From NCBI GenBank assembly GCA_903828255.1, contig CAIKLQ010000672.1, positions 1 to 54,523 of the forward strand: a DNA stretch of 54,523 bases, read 5' to 3'. The stretch comes from an uncultured Verrucomicrobiota bacterium. Lineage in GTDB: Bacteria; Verrucomicrobiota; Verrucomicrobiia; Limisphaerales; JADLHS01. The notes below the pieces were generated by a model. The model was not told the DNA's origin. It did no database searches and saw nothing but the letters and a program-made list of their open reading frames with translations. A program made the translations under genes and the position numbers. This document shows positions 24,616-34,200 of this stretch, in pieces (position 1 is the stretch's first letter; every line of letters starts with the position of its first letter).

Positions 24616-25815
24616 ATGAACACTATCGCCTCAACCACTTTGCTCAATATGACCGAGAGCGAGTCATTCGACTTCAAATCGGATCAATACAAGTTTTATG
24701 GCGCTACAGACGAGGAAAAGGCGGAGTTACTTAAAGACATCATTGCGTTCGCAAATTCATGGAAAACCGGTGACGCTTTCATCGTTATTGGTGTTACAGA
24801 GAAGAACGGCCGCAAAGACACTTTGGTCGGTGTCGCAAATCCGTTAAAAGATAACGACATTCAGCAGTTTATTAACTCCAAAACAAATCGTCCGGTGCGC
24901 TTTCTCGTTTATTCTGACAAAGCAGAGGGGCAGGACATAAACGTAATTCAGATTACGCGAGATCAGCAGCGGCCTATTTTTTTATCTAAAGCGTTCGGCA
25001 AATTGAAGCCGAACGATGCCTATATCCGGTCGGGCAGCAGCACGGCAATTGCCTCTCCAGATCAGATTGCACTGATGGCTAAAGCCGATCAAAACGCGAT
25101 TCTTGGCGAAACCAGAATCGCGATGGAATGGGCTGATGCAACAAGCCGAAACCATTTTGGAACGGAAGTTACTCTCACTGGCGCAAGGCTTATTGAACCG
25201 CCGCCACCACCAAAACCAACGCCACGCGCACCGACAACCCTCGAAAAGAAAATGTTGAGAATGAGTCCGTTTGATCAAATGAATTTCTTGGAAAGGCAGT
25301 CCCAGTTGGTGCGCCTCGTATCACTAGCGCCGAACAACGAACCCAGCAGCGAAGAATTGAAGGACTATGCGGAGACGCGCGCGTTGTTTAGTCCTCTTCG
25401 GATTTGGCTCAAAAACCTAGGGGTAAGAAATGCTGCGGATGTCAAAGTCAGGATCACCATTCCCAAAATTGATGGAGTTGTAGTCGTTGATACTCGAACG
25501 CTTCCTAAAAGGCCGCGCGGGCGGGGGTTGCTTTCAGCCCTCGATCTGCACACGCCCCTTCCTCTGGATACTTACGTCCGCGAAGTCTCTGGTGCGTGGA
25601 CTGTTGAAATCGACGCAAAGACCATTCAGCCGCAGGATGAGTTTTGGAGCTACGACCGTTTCTACGTTGCTTCGGCGTCAGACCAAACCATCGAGGCAAG
25701 CGCCACCATCTTCGCCGACGACTTGGCTAAGCCGATTGAAATCCCGCTCAAGATCCACGCCAAAGTTGTAGAGCGGATAATTACACCCGCCGACTTCGAG
25801 GCGACAGAAGACTAA
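24616..25815 (+). CDS. AlbA_2/Schlafen-type ATP-binding domain protein inserted in DISARM
   Basis: This 399-residue protein begins 12 bp after drmD. Residues about 12-150 form an AlbA_2 (Schlafen-like) domain: ESESFDFKSDQYKF, DIIAFANSWKTGDAFIVIGV, INVIQITRDQQRPIFL and DAYIRSGSSTAIAS. A proline-rich linker (PPPPKPTPRAP) leads to a C-terminal region of beta-rich segments resembling an immunoglobulin-like or adaptor domain. The gene is clearly more AT-rich than its neighbours (a sampled 60-nt stretch at 24841 is 42% GC), suggesting separate acquisition. AlbA_2 proteins occur as regulators or nucleases in defence loci. It is not a standard DISARM component; its role here is unknown. Confidence 0.8.
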   Translation: MNTIASTTLLNMTESESFDFKSDQYKFYGATDEEKAELLKDIIAFANSWKTGDAFIVIGVTEKNGRKDTLVGVANPLKDNDIQQFINSKTNRPVRFLVYSDKAEGQDINVIQITRDQQRPIFLSKAFGKLKPNDAYIRSGSSTAIASPDQIALMAKADQNAILGETRIAMEWADATSRNHFGTEVTLTGARLIEPPPPPKPTPRAPTTLEKKMLRMSPFDQMNFLERQSQLVRLVSLAPNNEPSSEELKDYAETRALFSPLRIWLKNLGVRNAADVKVRITIPKIDGVVVVDTRTLPKRPRGRGLLSALDLHTPLPLDTYVREVSGAWTVEIDAKTIQPQDEFWSYDRFYVASASDQTIEASATIFADDLAKPIEIPLKIHAKVVERIITPADFEATED

Positions 25816-25821
25816 CTTTCA

Positions 25822-28800
25822 ATGTCCAACGACGCTCCCATTCGCGACCACAAAGCCTGGCTGGGCTACGTCCAGCAGGACGGCCTTGTCGTGTCGCCGA
25901 CGGCGCTGGTGGATGCGCAGGTCGTGCTCGACCGGAACACGCTTCCGATGCAGGAGCGTTTCCTTCCGTTCGCGAAGGAAGTCACGGACCTCGACGACAA
26001 CTCACTTCTCGCGATTACAGATTTCCCGGCATTCGCTCGCGGCTTTCTCAACTGGCCGGACGATTGCCTGCATGGACTCGATTCCGCCCGGCCATTGCCG
26101 GACTCGCTGACCGTCGCCTTGCCGGATTACGGCGAAACACTCGCACCGAATTTCGCATTCAAAGATCCGCGCCCTAAAGATGCAAATCAACCGTGGCTGT
26201 TGCTCGTCCAAACACTTCCGCTCGCCACCGATCTCGACGCCCGCGTCGCGGCGGATGAACGCGGCTGGTCCGCTTCGCCGACGCAGCGAATGGAGCGGCT
26301 CTTGCGTGAAACGAAAGTTCCCATCGGTGTTTTGACGAACGGCACGCAAATCCGTTTGCTCTACGCGCCGCACGGTGAGAACTCCGGCAACGTCACCTTC
26401 CACGTTCGCCACATGGCGGAGGTTGCGGGCCGTCCCATTCTGGCCGCGCTGAACATGCTGTTGTGCGAAGCTTGCTCCGGCGCGACACCGAGCGAAGCCC
26501 GGCTGCCCGCGCTGCTACGCCGCAGTCGCGAATACCAAAGCACCGTTTCCACCACGCTCGCTCAACAAGTCCTCGATTCGCTTTACGAACTTCTGCGCGG
26601 CTTCCAGGCCGCTGACGAACGCGCCAAAGGGGAATTGCTCCGTGCCGTGCTCGCGAAAAATCCCGATGACGTTTATGCCGGCTTGCTTACGGTGCTGATG
26701 CGGATGGTGTTTCTGCTCTTTGCCGAGGATCGGGGCATCGTGCCGACTGATCCCAAGTCCAAGCAACCCACCGAACTTTACGTCCGCCACTATTCCGTCC
26801 ACGGGCTGTTTGAGCGGCTACGCGCGGACGCTGAACATTATCCTGACACGATGGACCAGCGCTACGGCGCATGGGCGCAACTCCTCTCACTTTTCCGCGC
26901 GGTGTATAATGGCTGCAAACATCCGCAGATGCAGATGCCCGCGCGTCACGGCCATCTGTTCGACCCGGACCGGTTCAGGTTTCTCGAAGGTCGCACGCTC
27001 GCCGAACCGCGCCTACCGCTCGTCAGCGACGGCACGCTTTACCGCGTCCTCCACAATTTGTTCATTCTCGATGGCGAACGCTTGAGCTACCGCACGCTCG
27101 ACGTCCAGGAAATCGGTTCGGTGTATCAAACCATCATGGGCTTCGCCATCGAAGTCTCCGGCGGCCAAAGCATCGCGCTCAAGGGCAAACGCAAGAACGG
27201 CAGCGTTCCGGCGTCACCCGTGGTGAACCTCGAAACCTTGCTGGCAGTGAAACCCGCCGAGCGCGTCAAGTGGCTCAAGGAACAGGCCGACACCGAACTC
27301 AATGGCGAAGCGGAGAAAAAGCTCAAAGCCGCCGCATCCGTGGACGACCTGCTGGGCGCGATGGATAAACGCGTTGACCGGGGCGCGACGCCCGGCCCTG
27401 TGCCCAAAGGCGGACTCGTGCTGCAACCCACGGACGAACGCCGCCGTAGCGGTTCGCATTACACTCCGCGTTCTTTCACCGAGCCGATTGTCCGCAAGAC
27501 CCTCGAACCGATTCTCAAACGCCTGGGCGAACACCCGACGCCCGCGCAAATCCTTGAACTCAAAATCTGCGACATCGCCGTGGGCAGTGCCGCGTTCCTT
27601 GTTGAGACTTGCCGCCAGCTTGGTGATGCGCTCGTGAGAGCGTGGCGGCATCATGGTGGACGCCCGACGCTCCCGGACGATGAAACCGAGGAACTGCTCG
27701 CCATGCGCATCATCGCGCAACGCTGTCTTTACGGCGTGGACCGCAATCCCATGGCCGTGGACCTCGCCAAACTTTCCCTCTGGCTCGCGACGCTGGCCAA
27801 AGATCATCCGTTCACTTTCGTTGACCACGCCATCCGTTGCGGCGATTCGCTCGTCGGCCTTACTCGCCGACAAATCGAAACCTTCACTTGGAAATCCGAA
27901 TTCACCACCGGGCAGTTGTTTGAGAAGGATGTGCGAGACCGCGTGAAGGCCGCCTTGCGTGAGCGCCAGGCGCTGCTCGCTGTTGGCGACGACTACACCT
28001 CGCCGGTGCTCAAACGTGAAAAGCTGGAAGCGGCTGACGAACGTCTTGATCTTGTGCGCTTCATTGGCGATGCGGCTATTGCCGCGTTCTTTGCGGCAGA
28101 CAAGGACAAGTCCCGCGAGCTAAAACGTTTGGAACTGGCCGACCGCTTGGGAAATTATCTGCGTGGTGATTTCAGCCAACGGCCTACCGCTGACGTTGCG
28201 ACGTTGCGTGGCGGCAAATTTCCCGTCACGCCGTTCCATTGGGAAATTGAATACCCGGAAGTATTTGACCGCGAGAATCCGGGCTTTGATGGCATTGTGG
28301 GTAATCCGCCGTTCCTAGGCGGCAAGCGAATCAGCACCGCAAACGGCGATTCCTACCTCGCTTGGATTCTTACAGTGCATGAGCAATCGGACGGGAACGC
28401 AGACCTCGTTGCCCATTTCTTCCGCCATGCTTTCAAGCTACTGCGTCTCAATGGTAGCTTTGGACTTATAGCCACGAACACGATTGGCCAAGGCGATACT
28501 CGTGCAACCGGACTTCGCTGGGTCTGCTCACATGGTGGCACTATCTACGCCGCGAAGCGACGCTACAAATGGCCAGGCCAAGCTGCGGTCATCGTCAGTG
28601 TTGTCTGGGTTGCGAAAGGCGAATTGTCAGGCCCATTCGATTTGGACGGACGGAACGTCCCGGTGATTACTGCCTACCTCTTCCACGCAGGAGGACACGA
28701 TGACCCCGTTGCCCTCAGTCCAAATGCAGGTAGAAGCTTCATCGGCGTGTTTACGCTCGGGATGGGATTTACGTTCGATGACGATGACGCCAAAGGCGTA

Positions 28801-30384
28801 GCAAATCCACTCGCGCTGATGCGCGAACTGATTGTCAAAGACCCTCGCAACGGCGAGAGAATCTTCCCATACATTGGTGGCGAGGAAACCAACGATAGCC
28901 CGATCCACGCGCATCACCGGTTCGTTATCAGCTTCGCAGACTTCCCACTGCGCCGCGAAAACTTGGGACAGTCTTGGAAGGCAGCAGACGATAAACAACG
29001 GGGGCAATGGCTGCGCAACGGAATTGTCCCCCTTGACTATGCCGAACCTGTTGCAGCCGATTGGAGTGATTTGTTAGGCGTTGTGGAGGCGAAAGTCCGA
29101 AGCGAACGAGCCTCGAAGGCCGCCGAGGTTCGCGCTTATCCATGGTGGCGATTTTGGCGTCCTCGCGATGAGCTTTACGCGGCGTGTCGCAACCTTCGCC
29201 GAGTAATTGGACTATCAAGAGTTGGGCAACAAGGCACGTTTACGTTTCTGCCTTCAAAAACAGTGTTCTCCGATTCGATGGTCATCTTTGCATTCCAAGG
29301 CGAGGGAGCACTCGCCGTTCTTCAATCGAGGGTTCACGAGTTTTGGGCGCGCTTTTTTGCGTCCTCGATGAAGGACGACATGCGATACACCCCCAGCGAC
29401 TGTTTTGAGACGTTCCCGTTCCCCCTTGGCTTCGAAACGAACGCGTCGCTGGAGGCGGCGGGGCGGGAGTATTACGAGTTCCGCGCCGCGCTCATGGTGC
29501 GGAACAACGAGGGCCTGACCAAAACCTACAACCGCTTCCACGACCCGCAAGAATCTTCACAGGACATCATCAAGCTTCGCAAATTGCACGCGATGATGGA
29601 TGCCGCAGTTCTTGCCGCCTACGGCTGGAGCGACCTCCCCACCACTTGCGACTTCATCCTTGATTACGAAGACGAAGAATCCGCTGACGAATCCTCCGGC
29701 CGCAAAAAGAAAAAGCCCTGGCGCTACCGCTGGCCAGATGAAGTGCGCGACGAAGTCCTCGCCCGACTGCTCAAGCTCAACGCCGAACGCGCGAAGGAAG
29801 AAGAACTCGCCGGCCAAACCGCCGCCGCACAAAGCCCGAAGGCCAAGAAGGCGGCGGCGAAAGCTCCCAAGGCTGGCAAGGCGCAACTCGCGCTCGGCAT
29901 CGCCACGCCAGATGCCACGGAACGTAAGTTGCCCACTGACTGGCGTCTGTCTGCGTCGCAACCGTTGCTCTACACCACGAATCTCGTGCTCACGCTTTTG
30001 TCCGAGGCCGGCGGCAGCCTCGCGTGGCCGCGCCTGCTTGATGCCTTCGTGCTGGCGACGAACCCGAAGTTGTTGCAGCGCCTCGCGCCGGCAGAACTCA
30101 GCGCATCAGCAAAAGCATGGGCAACGCGTTGGAATGAGACTGTGCCGGACGGTTTGTTGCTCCCCAGCTTGGAACAACTCGGCGCACGCAATCTCACCGT
30201 CACGGAAGGCAACGATGGCCCGGTGTTCCATCTGCTCGACGGTCCGCGTCCCAGCCTCTCTGACGACGTGCGCTTTGATGCATGGCTCGCGTTGCGTGTC
30301 GCCGCGACATTGACGCCGGATGCCGTGCCGATTCCCCAACGCGCGAAATGGACGAAGCAGGCCAAAGAATTGGTCTTCGCGTGA
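25822..30384 (+). CDS. drmMI: DISARM N6-adenine DNA methyltransferase DrmMI
   Basis: This 1520-residue methyltransferase has AdoMet-binding motif I as DIAVGSAAFLVE (from residue 584) and catalytic motif IV as GNPPFLGG (N828 onward), the NPPF form used by gamma-type adenine methylases. A preceding helical domain (about 200-480), the target-recognition region (850-1250), and a Lys/Ala-rich linker (about 1290-1350) lead to a final helical part. Size and architecture fit the large DISARM methylase drmMI, also related to BREX PglX. It would methylate host DNA and mark self. It lies 6 bp after the AlbA_2 gene; BREX partners pglZ and brxC are absent. Confidence 0.88.
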   Translation: MSNDAPIRDHKAWLGYVQQDGLVVSPTALVDAQVVLDRNTLPMQERFLPFAKEVTDLDDNSLLAITDFPAFARGFLNWPDDCLHGLDSARPLPDSLTVALPDYGETLAPNFAFKDPRPKDANQPWLLLVQTLPLATDLDARVAADERGWSASPTQRMERLLRETKVPIGVLTNGTQIRLLYAPHGENSGNVTFHVRHMAEVAGRPILAALNMLLCEACSGATPSEARLPALLRRSREYQSTVSTTLAQQVLDSLYELLRGFQAADERAKGELLRAVLAKNPDDVYAGLLTVLMRMVFLLFAEDRGIVPTDPKSKQPTELYVRHYSVHGLFERLRADAEHYPDTMDQRYGAWAQLLSLFRAVYNGCKHPQMQMPARHGHLFDPDRFRFLEGRTLAEPRLPLVSDGTLYRVLHNLFILDGERLSYRTLDVQEIGSVYQTIMGFAIEVSGGQSIALKGKRKNGSVPASPVVNLETLLAVKPAERVKWLKEQADTELNGEAEKKLKAAASVDDLLGAMDKRVDRGATPGPVPKGGLVLQPTDERRRSGSHYTPRSFTEPIVRKTLEPILKRLGEHPTPAQILELKICDIAVGSAAFLVETCRQLGDALVRAWRHHGGRPTLPDDETEELLAMRIIAQRCLYGVDRNPMAVDLAKLSLWLATLAKDHPFTFVDHAIRCGDSLVGLTRRQIETFTWKSEFTTGQLFEKDVRDRVKAALRERQALLAVGDDYTSPVLKREKLEAADERLDLVRFIGDAAIAAFFAADKDKSRELKRLELADRLGNYLRGDFSQRPTADVATLRGGKFPVTPFHWEIEYPEVFDRENPGFDGIVGNPPFLGGKRISTANGDSYLAWILTVHEQSDGNADLVAHFFRHAFKLLRLNGSFGLIATNTIGQGDTRATGLRWVCSHGGTIYAAKRRYKWPGQAAVIVSVVWVAKGELSGPFDLDGRNVPVITAYLFHAGGHDDPVALSPNAGRSFIGVFTLGMGFTFDDDDAKGVANPLALMRELIVKDPRNGERIFPYIGGEETNDSPIHAHHRFVISFADFPLRRENLGQSWKAADDKQRGQWLRNGIVPLDYAEPVAADWSDLLGVVEAKVRSERASKAAEVRAYPWWRFWRPRDELYAACRNLRRVIGLSRVGQQGTFTFLPSKTVFSDSMVIFAFQGEGALAVLQSRVHEFWARFFASSMKDDMRYTPSDCFETFPFPLGFETNASLEAAGREYYEFRAALMVRNNEGLTKTYNRFHDPQESSQDIIKLRKLHAMMDAAVLAAYGWSDLPTTCDFILDYEDEESADESSGRKKKKPWRYRWPDEVRDEVLARLLKLNAERAKEEELAGQTAAAQSPKAKKAAAKAPKAGKAQLALGIATPDATERKLPTDWRLSASQPLLYTTNLVLTLLSEAGGSLAWPRLLDAFVLATNPKLLQRLAPAELSASAKAWATRWNETVPDGLLLPSLEQLGARNLTVTEGNDGPVFHLLDGPRPSLSDDVRFDAWLALRVAATLTPDAVPIPQRAKWTKQAKELVFA

Positions 30385-30390
30385 TGATTT

Positions 30391-32430
30391 ATGACGCCCG
30401 ACCAACATCCCGCTTTGCCCGGCCTCGCCGTAGAGCCGCCGAAGGATGAGCCGTTGTCACTTGCACCGGCAGCAGGGCGCGCTGAACCCGCGCTGTGGGT
30501 GTCGAAGCTCGCAGTCTATAAAGCTTGGCCGCCCTCAAAAAGCACGCTGTTGCGCCAGGTAATCGAGTTGCATCGCGGCTTGAACATCCTCCGCGCGTTG
30601 GAGACTGGCTCAACAGACGAAGCATCACGCCTTGCCGGACACGGCGCAGGCAAAACGACTTTCTGCCGCCTCATTCGTTATGTGCTTGGCGAAGAACCAG
30701 CAGGCAGCAAAGGTTTCCGGGAGGGATTCCGTGCGAAGTTTCCAACCGGCTGGGTGTTGGCGGAGGTGTATGTCGAGGGCCAGCGCTGGCTGGTCGGGCG
30801 TTCCTTGAGCGGTGGCAGCTACAATCCCTTCGCCAAATTGAATGGTTCATTGGACGACGAGTTCCCCGAATCTCCGTCGCGCCTTGGTTTCAAGGAATAC
30901 GAGAAGGCAATTGATGACGCTGTGTTCGGCGGGATGAAGTTCCGGACTCTTGCTGAGTCACAGAAGACTCTCGACTGGCCGCGCCTGATGCCGTGGTTGT
31001 CACGCGACCAGGAAGCGCATTTCAGCGGCTTGCTGGAATGGCGTCGTGAACAGGACAGCGATTCCCAAAGCCCCTTCGTTTCGTCAGACGACAAGGCAAA
31101 TTTGGTGCGGCTGGTATTGGGTTTGGTGGACGCAGCCGAACAGAGGCTGCTTGCCGAATTCGCCCGCAAAGCCGAGTCGCACGAGCAGAAGATGCGCGAC
31201 CGCCCCAAGCTGGAATTTACGGTGGAGCGCGAAAAGAAGTCGCTGGAAGAAAAGCTGGGCATGAAGGTCGAGAGTCCCGACGCGCCCTTGCTCCAGCAGG
31301 AGGTGGACAAGAAAGTGGCGGGGTTGCGGAACGCAGCTGATCAGGCGTTGGCTTCAGCGAAGCAGAACGAGGAAATTGACAAGCTCATCGCCGAGGTCGG
31401 GCAGCGCCGCGCGGAATGGAACGTCGTCAACGCGATGGTTGAGGAATACGAGGAGGCGTTTGATTTGGCGGATGCCCGGTCGCGCGGTGTGCCACCCCCG
31501 CCGAAAAAGCCGAAAGACCCGCTGCGTGAAACGCTCAATGGACTTGGGCCTTTCCCCGGATATTGCTCCCATCCGATGGACAAAGCATGGAAAGCGGAAT
31601 GTCCCATAGCACACGAACGTCCAAAAGAAGACGAAGTCACCGACACAACCAAAAAGCTGGCCGCAAATGCACCATCTGAGGCCGCCAAGCTCGCCTCGCT
31701 AAAAGCTGAACTGGAGCGGCGCAGAAAGCTCGCCGCGCCCAAACAGCAAGCCTTGCAAGTGGCAGTGGGCGCATTGACGCTCGCTCGCGAACGCCACCAG
31801 AGGGAGCTTGAGAAGCTCAAAGCGCCCGCGCAGGAAGCTGCGAGAATTGAGGCGTTGCTCACCAGCTACCGGAAGGCGTGCGCGGATCTTGCGACCTGGG
31901 ATGTGGAGATCAAAGACCTGAAGCGCGACAAGGAAGCGTTGGATGCCAAGTTGTCCGACCTCACCAAGCATCACCAAAAGCTGTTGGAGCAGTTCGGGCA
32001 GATTTTCAATTTCGTCGCGCAACGAATGCTCGGCAAAGCCGTGACCGGGCGCGTGCGCTTTTCCGGCAAGCAGATTGTCCCTGAACTCGAATATCACGGA
32101 TTGCGCGACAGCGCGGCGCTTAAGGTTGTGCGCTGGCTGATTTTCGACCTCGCCTCCCTCGCGCTCGGCATCACGAACCCAGCCGCGCATCATCCGCGCT
32201 TTCTAATGCACGACAGCCCGCGCGAGGCCGACCTCGCCGCGAGCATTTATGTTTCGCTGTTCAATGCGGCGCAGGAGTTGGAGGCTGCCGGCGGCGGAGC
32301 GCCAGCGTTTCAATACATCGTCACCACCACTGAACCGCCGCCAGAGTCGCTCAACAAGAAGCCGTGGGTGATTGATCCGATTCTCGATGCATCCACCGAA
32401 AGCGGGCGGCTGTTGGGCGTGGATTTGTAA
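30391..32430 (+). CDS. SMC/Rad50-like coiled-coil ATPase inserted in DISARM
   Basis: This 679-residue protein has an N-terminal Walker A (GHGAGKTTF from residue 83), a long coiled coil (about 250-560, interrupted near 370-415 by a proline-rich hinge-like segment with YCSHPMDKAW), and a C-terminal Walker B/D-loop strand (FLMHDSPREADLA, from about 604). This order (P-loop, coiled coil, ABC-type D-loop) is that of SMC/RecF/Rad50-like ATPases. The gene lies 6 bp downstream of drmMI. It is not part of the canonical DISARM set. It may belong functionally with the McrBC pair that follows, or act as a sensor of DNA ends. It is unnamed in my knowledge. Confidence 0.8.
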   Translation: MTPDQHPALPGLAVEPPKDEPLSLAPAAGRAEPALWVSKLAVYKAWPPSKSTLLRQVIELHRGLNILRALETGSTDEASRLAGHGAGKTTFCRLIRYVLGEEPAGSKGFREGFRAKFPTGWVLAEVYVEGQRWLVGRSLSGGSYNPFAKLNGSLDDEFPESPSRLGFKEYEKAIDDAVFGGMKFRTLAESQKTLDWPRLMPWLSRDQEAHFSGLLEWRREQDSDSQSPFVSSDDKANLVRLVLGLVDAAEQRLLAEFARKAESHEQKMRDRPKLEFTVEREKKSLEEKLGMKVESPDAPLLQQEVDKKVAGLRNAADQALASAKQNEEIDKLIAEVGQRRAEWNVVNAMVEEYEEAFDLADARSRGVPPPPKKPKDPLRETLNGLGPFPGYCSHPMDKAWKAECPIAHERPKEDEVTDTTKKLAANAPSEAAKLASLKAELERRRKLAAPKQQALQVAVGALTLARERHQRELEKLKAPAQEAARIEALLTSYRKACADLATWDVEIKDLKRDKEALDAKLSDLTKHHQKLLEQFGQIFNFVAQRMLGKAVTGRVRFSGKQIVPELEYHGLRDSAALKVVRWLIFDLASLALGITNPAAHHPRFLMHDSPREADLAASIYVSLFNAAQELEAAGGGAPAFQYIVTTTEPPPESLNKKPWVIDPILDASTESGRLLGVDL

Positions 32431-32466
32431 GAGTTATAACGATGGACTGAAACCTTTTTGAATACT

Positions 32467-34200
32467 ATGTCGCGCATTAAAAATCTCTACACCTACCTGA
32501 TCACGAACCGTCGCGCCGAAGTGGACGGATGGCTTGCGGATTATATCGCATTCACCAGTGACGTGGACAAAGTCCGCGCGGCATTGAAGGAGGGGAAAGA
32601 CATTCAAAGCAAGGCCGCTTACGAAGCCACCTCCTTCCAGGCGGAAAACGATCCGTGGCCGGCCTTTGCCAAACAACTGCTGGCTGACGTAAACAACGGC
32701 ATTTCATCCTGTGGCCAATCCATCTTGAGCAAGGAAAACCTGCCGCGTTTCATCGGTGAGCAAGATTTCGTCAATACCCTGATCGAACTGATCAAACAGC
32801 CGGACAAGGATAATTTCGTAAAATTCGGGGAAGCCTGGGAACACACACGGCAAAAATTCAACGCCAACCGTAATCCCTTGCTGGTGAATCGCACCGTGGC
32901 TGCTTGCACAATGAATGTCACCAGCACGGTAAACGGTGCCGCTTTCGAATCCGTTTACTGGTGGCTGGTTCGCGAGGGATTCATACCTCAGCTCCCTGAT
33001 GTCGAGGCAGACTGGTATGACAAAAACGTCCAGTTGATGACCTATCTCCGTGAGTCTTTCGCAGAGGAACTCCGCAAGGGCGAAACCAACGAACATCTTC
33101 TGAGCATATTCGTCTGGTGTCTTTACGAGAACATCTCCAATCCCTTCACCCTAAAAAAACAGGTCATCAAGTATGGCGCCCCCGGCACCGGGAAAACCTA
33201 CACGGCGAAGCGGGACACGGGATTGCTCTTCGATATATGGAGGGAGGAGTTCGGGGCCAATACAAACTACACCCACGACACGCAATGTGAGGTCGTGCAA
33301 TTCCATCCGTCGTTCGGCTACGAGGATTTTATGGAAGGTTTGCGACCCATCCTGGATCAGGACGGCAAAGCACAACTCACCCTGCAAAACGGTGTTTTTA
33401 AGCGCATCTGCCAGCGCGCCGCTGTGTGGGAAAAGGACGTTTATTCCATTCCCAAGCATGGCCCCAATCTGGCCAAAGAATGGGAATCGCTTCGCATCCG
33501 AGATTTGTTGCCGCACAAAGCAAATCTGGCCGGTGAACACTGGCGCTACCTTTTTGCCCACGCTCACCAGGATAAGAAGGTTGCCGACGCTGTCCCGCCG
33601 TTTTTCTTCATTGTGGATGAAATTAACCGGGCTGAGCTCTCACGAGTGCTCGGCGAACTCATGATCTGTCTGGAGTATCGCGGCGTGGAGGGCGCAATTT
33701 CGACTCAATATGCCGCGCTGAACACCGCAGAAACGGGGCTTGTTTCAATCGGCGGCACCTACAAATTTTTCATCCCGCACAACGTCTATATCATCGGCAC
33801 GATGAACACCATTGACCGCAGCGTGGAGAGCTTCGATTTGGCGTTGCGGCGCCGCTTCCGTTGGGAGCGGATTGACCCAAATATCGTCGCCTTGCGGTAT
33901 CACCTCAAGCAGCACCACGATGTAAAGCCGGGCAACGCCTCCCGCCCTTGGGTTGGACTGGCGGATGACTTGGCAGCCCTAAACCAACGTATCAGGGCCA
34001 CCGATATCCTGGGGGCGGATTACGAAATCGGCCATGCCTACCTGATGAAGTTGCGTTACCCGGAAACGCTGACCAAAACCGAGGTGCGGGAAAAAGTCTG
34101 GGAAGATGCCATCAAGCCGCTTTTGGAAGAATATCTTCGCGGGTCTGGCCGTAGTGAAACACTGATTCCTGAATTTCAAAAGGCTTTCAGCGTCACATGA
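32467..34200 (+). CDS. mcrB: McrB-type AAA+ GTPase subunit
   Basis: This 577-residue protein starts at the ATG at 32467; a TTG three codons upstream is less likely. The N-terminal 200 residues form a helical, probably DNA-recognition domain unlike the classical E. coli McrB one. The AAA+ core shows GAPGTGKT (237-244), EVVQFHPSFGYEDFMEGLRP, Walker B FFFIVDEINRAE (from 379) and MNTIDRS (from 446), the last being the McrB-type guanine-nucleotide signature. McrB uses GTP to translocate on modified DNA and to drive cleavage by McrC. The stop overlaps the mcrC start by 4 bp. The recognised modification cannot be inferred. Confidence 0.93.
   Translation: MSRIKNLYTYLITNRRAEVDGWLADYIAFTSDVDKVRAALKEGKDIQSKAAYEATSFQAENDPWPAFAKQLLADVNNGISSCGQSILSKENLPRFIGEQDFVNTLIELIKQPDKDNFVKFGEAWEHTRQKFNANRNPLLVNRTVAACTMNVTSTVNGAAFESVYWWLVREGFIPQLPDVEADWYDKNVQLMTYLRESFAEELRKGETNEHLLSIFVWCLYENISNPFTLKKQVIKYGAPGTGKTYTAKRDTGLLFDIWREEFGANTNYTHDTQCEVVQFHPSFGYEDFMEGLRPILDQDGKAQLTLQNGVFKRICQRAAVWEKDVYSIPKHGPNLAKEWESLRIRDLLPHKANLAGEHWRYLFAHAHQDKKVADAVPPFFFIVDEINRAELSRVLGELMICLEYRGVEGAISTQYAALNTAETGLVSIGGTYKFFIPHNVYIIGTMNTIDRSVESFDLALRRRFRWERIDPNIVALRYHLKQHHDVKPGNASRPWVGLADDLAALNQRIRATDILGADYEIGHAYLMKLRYPETLTKTEVREKVWEDAIKPLLEEYLRGSGRSETLIPEFQKAFSVT

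Noticed and set aside
25822-30384. BREX PglX and a BREX system
   Set aside because: The methylase resembles PglX in layout, but pglZ, brxC, brxA/B and brxL are absent while drmA, drmB, drmC and drmD are present, so DISARM is the better call.
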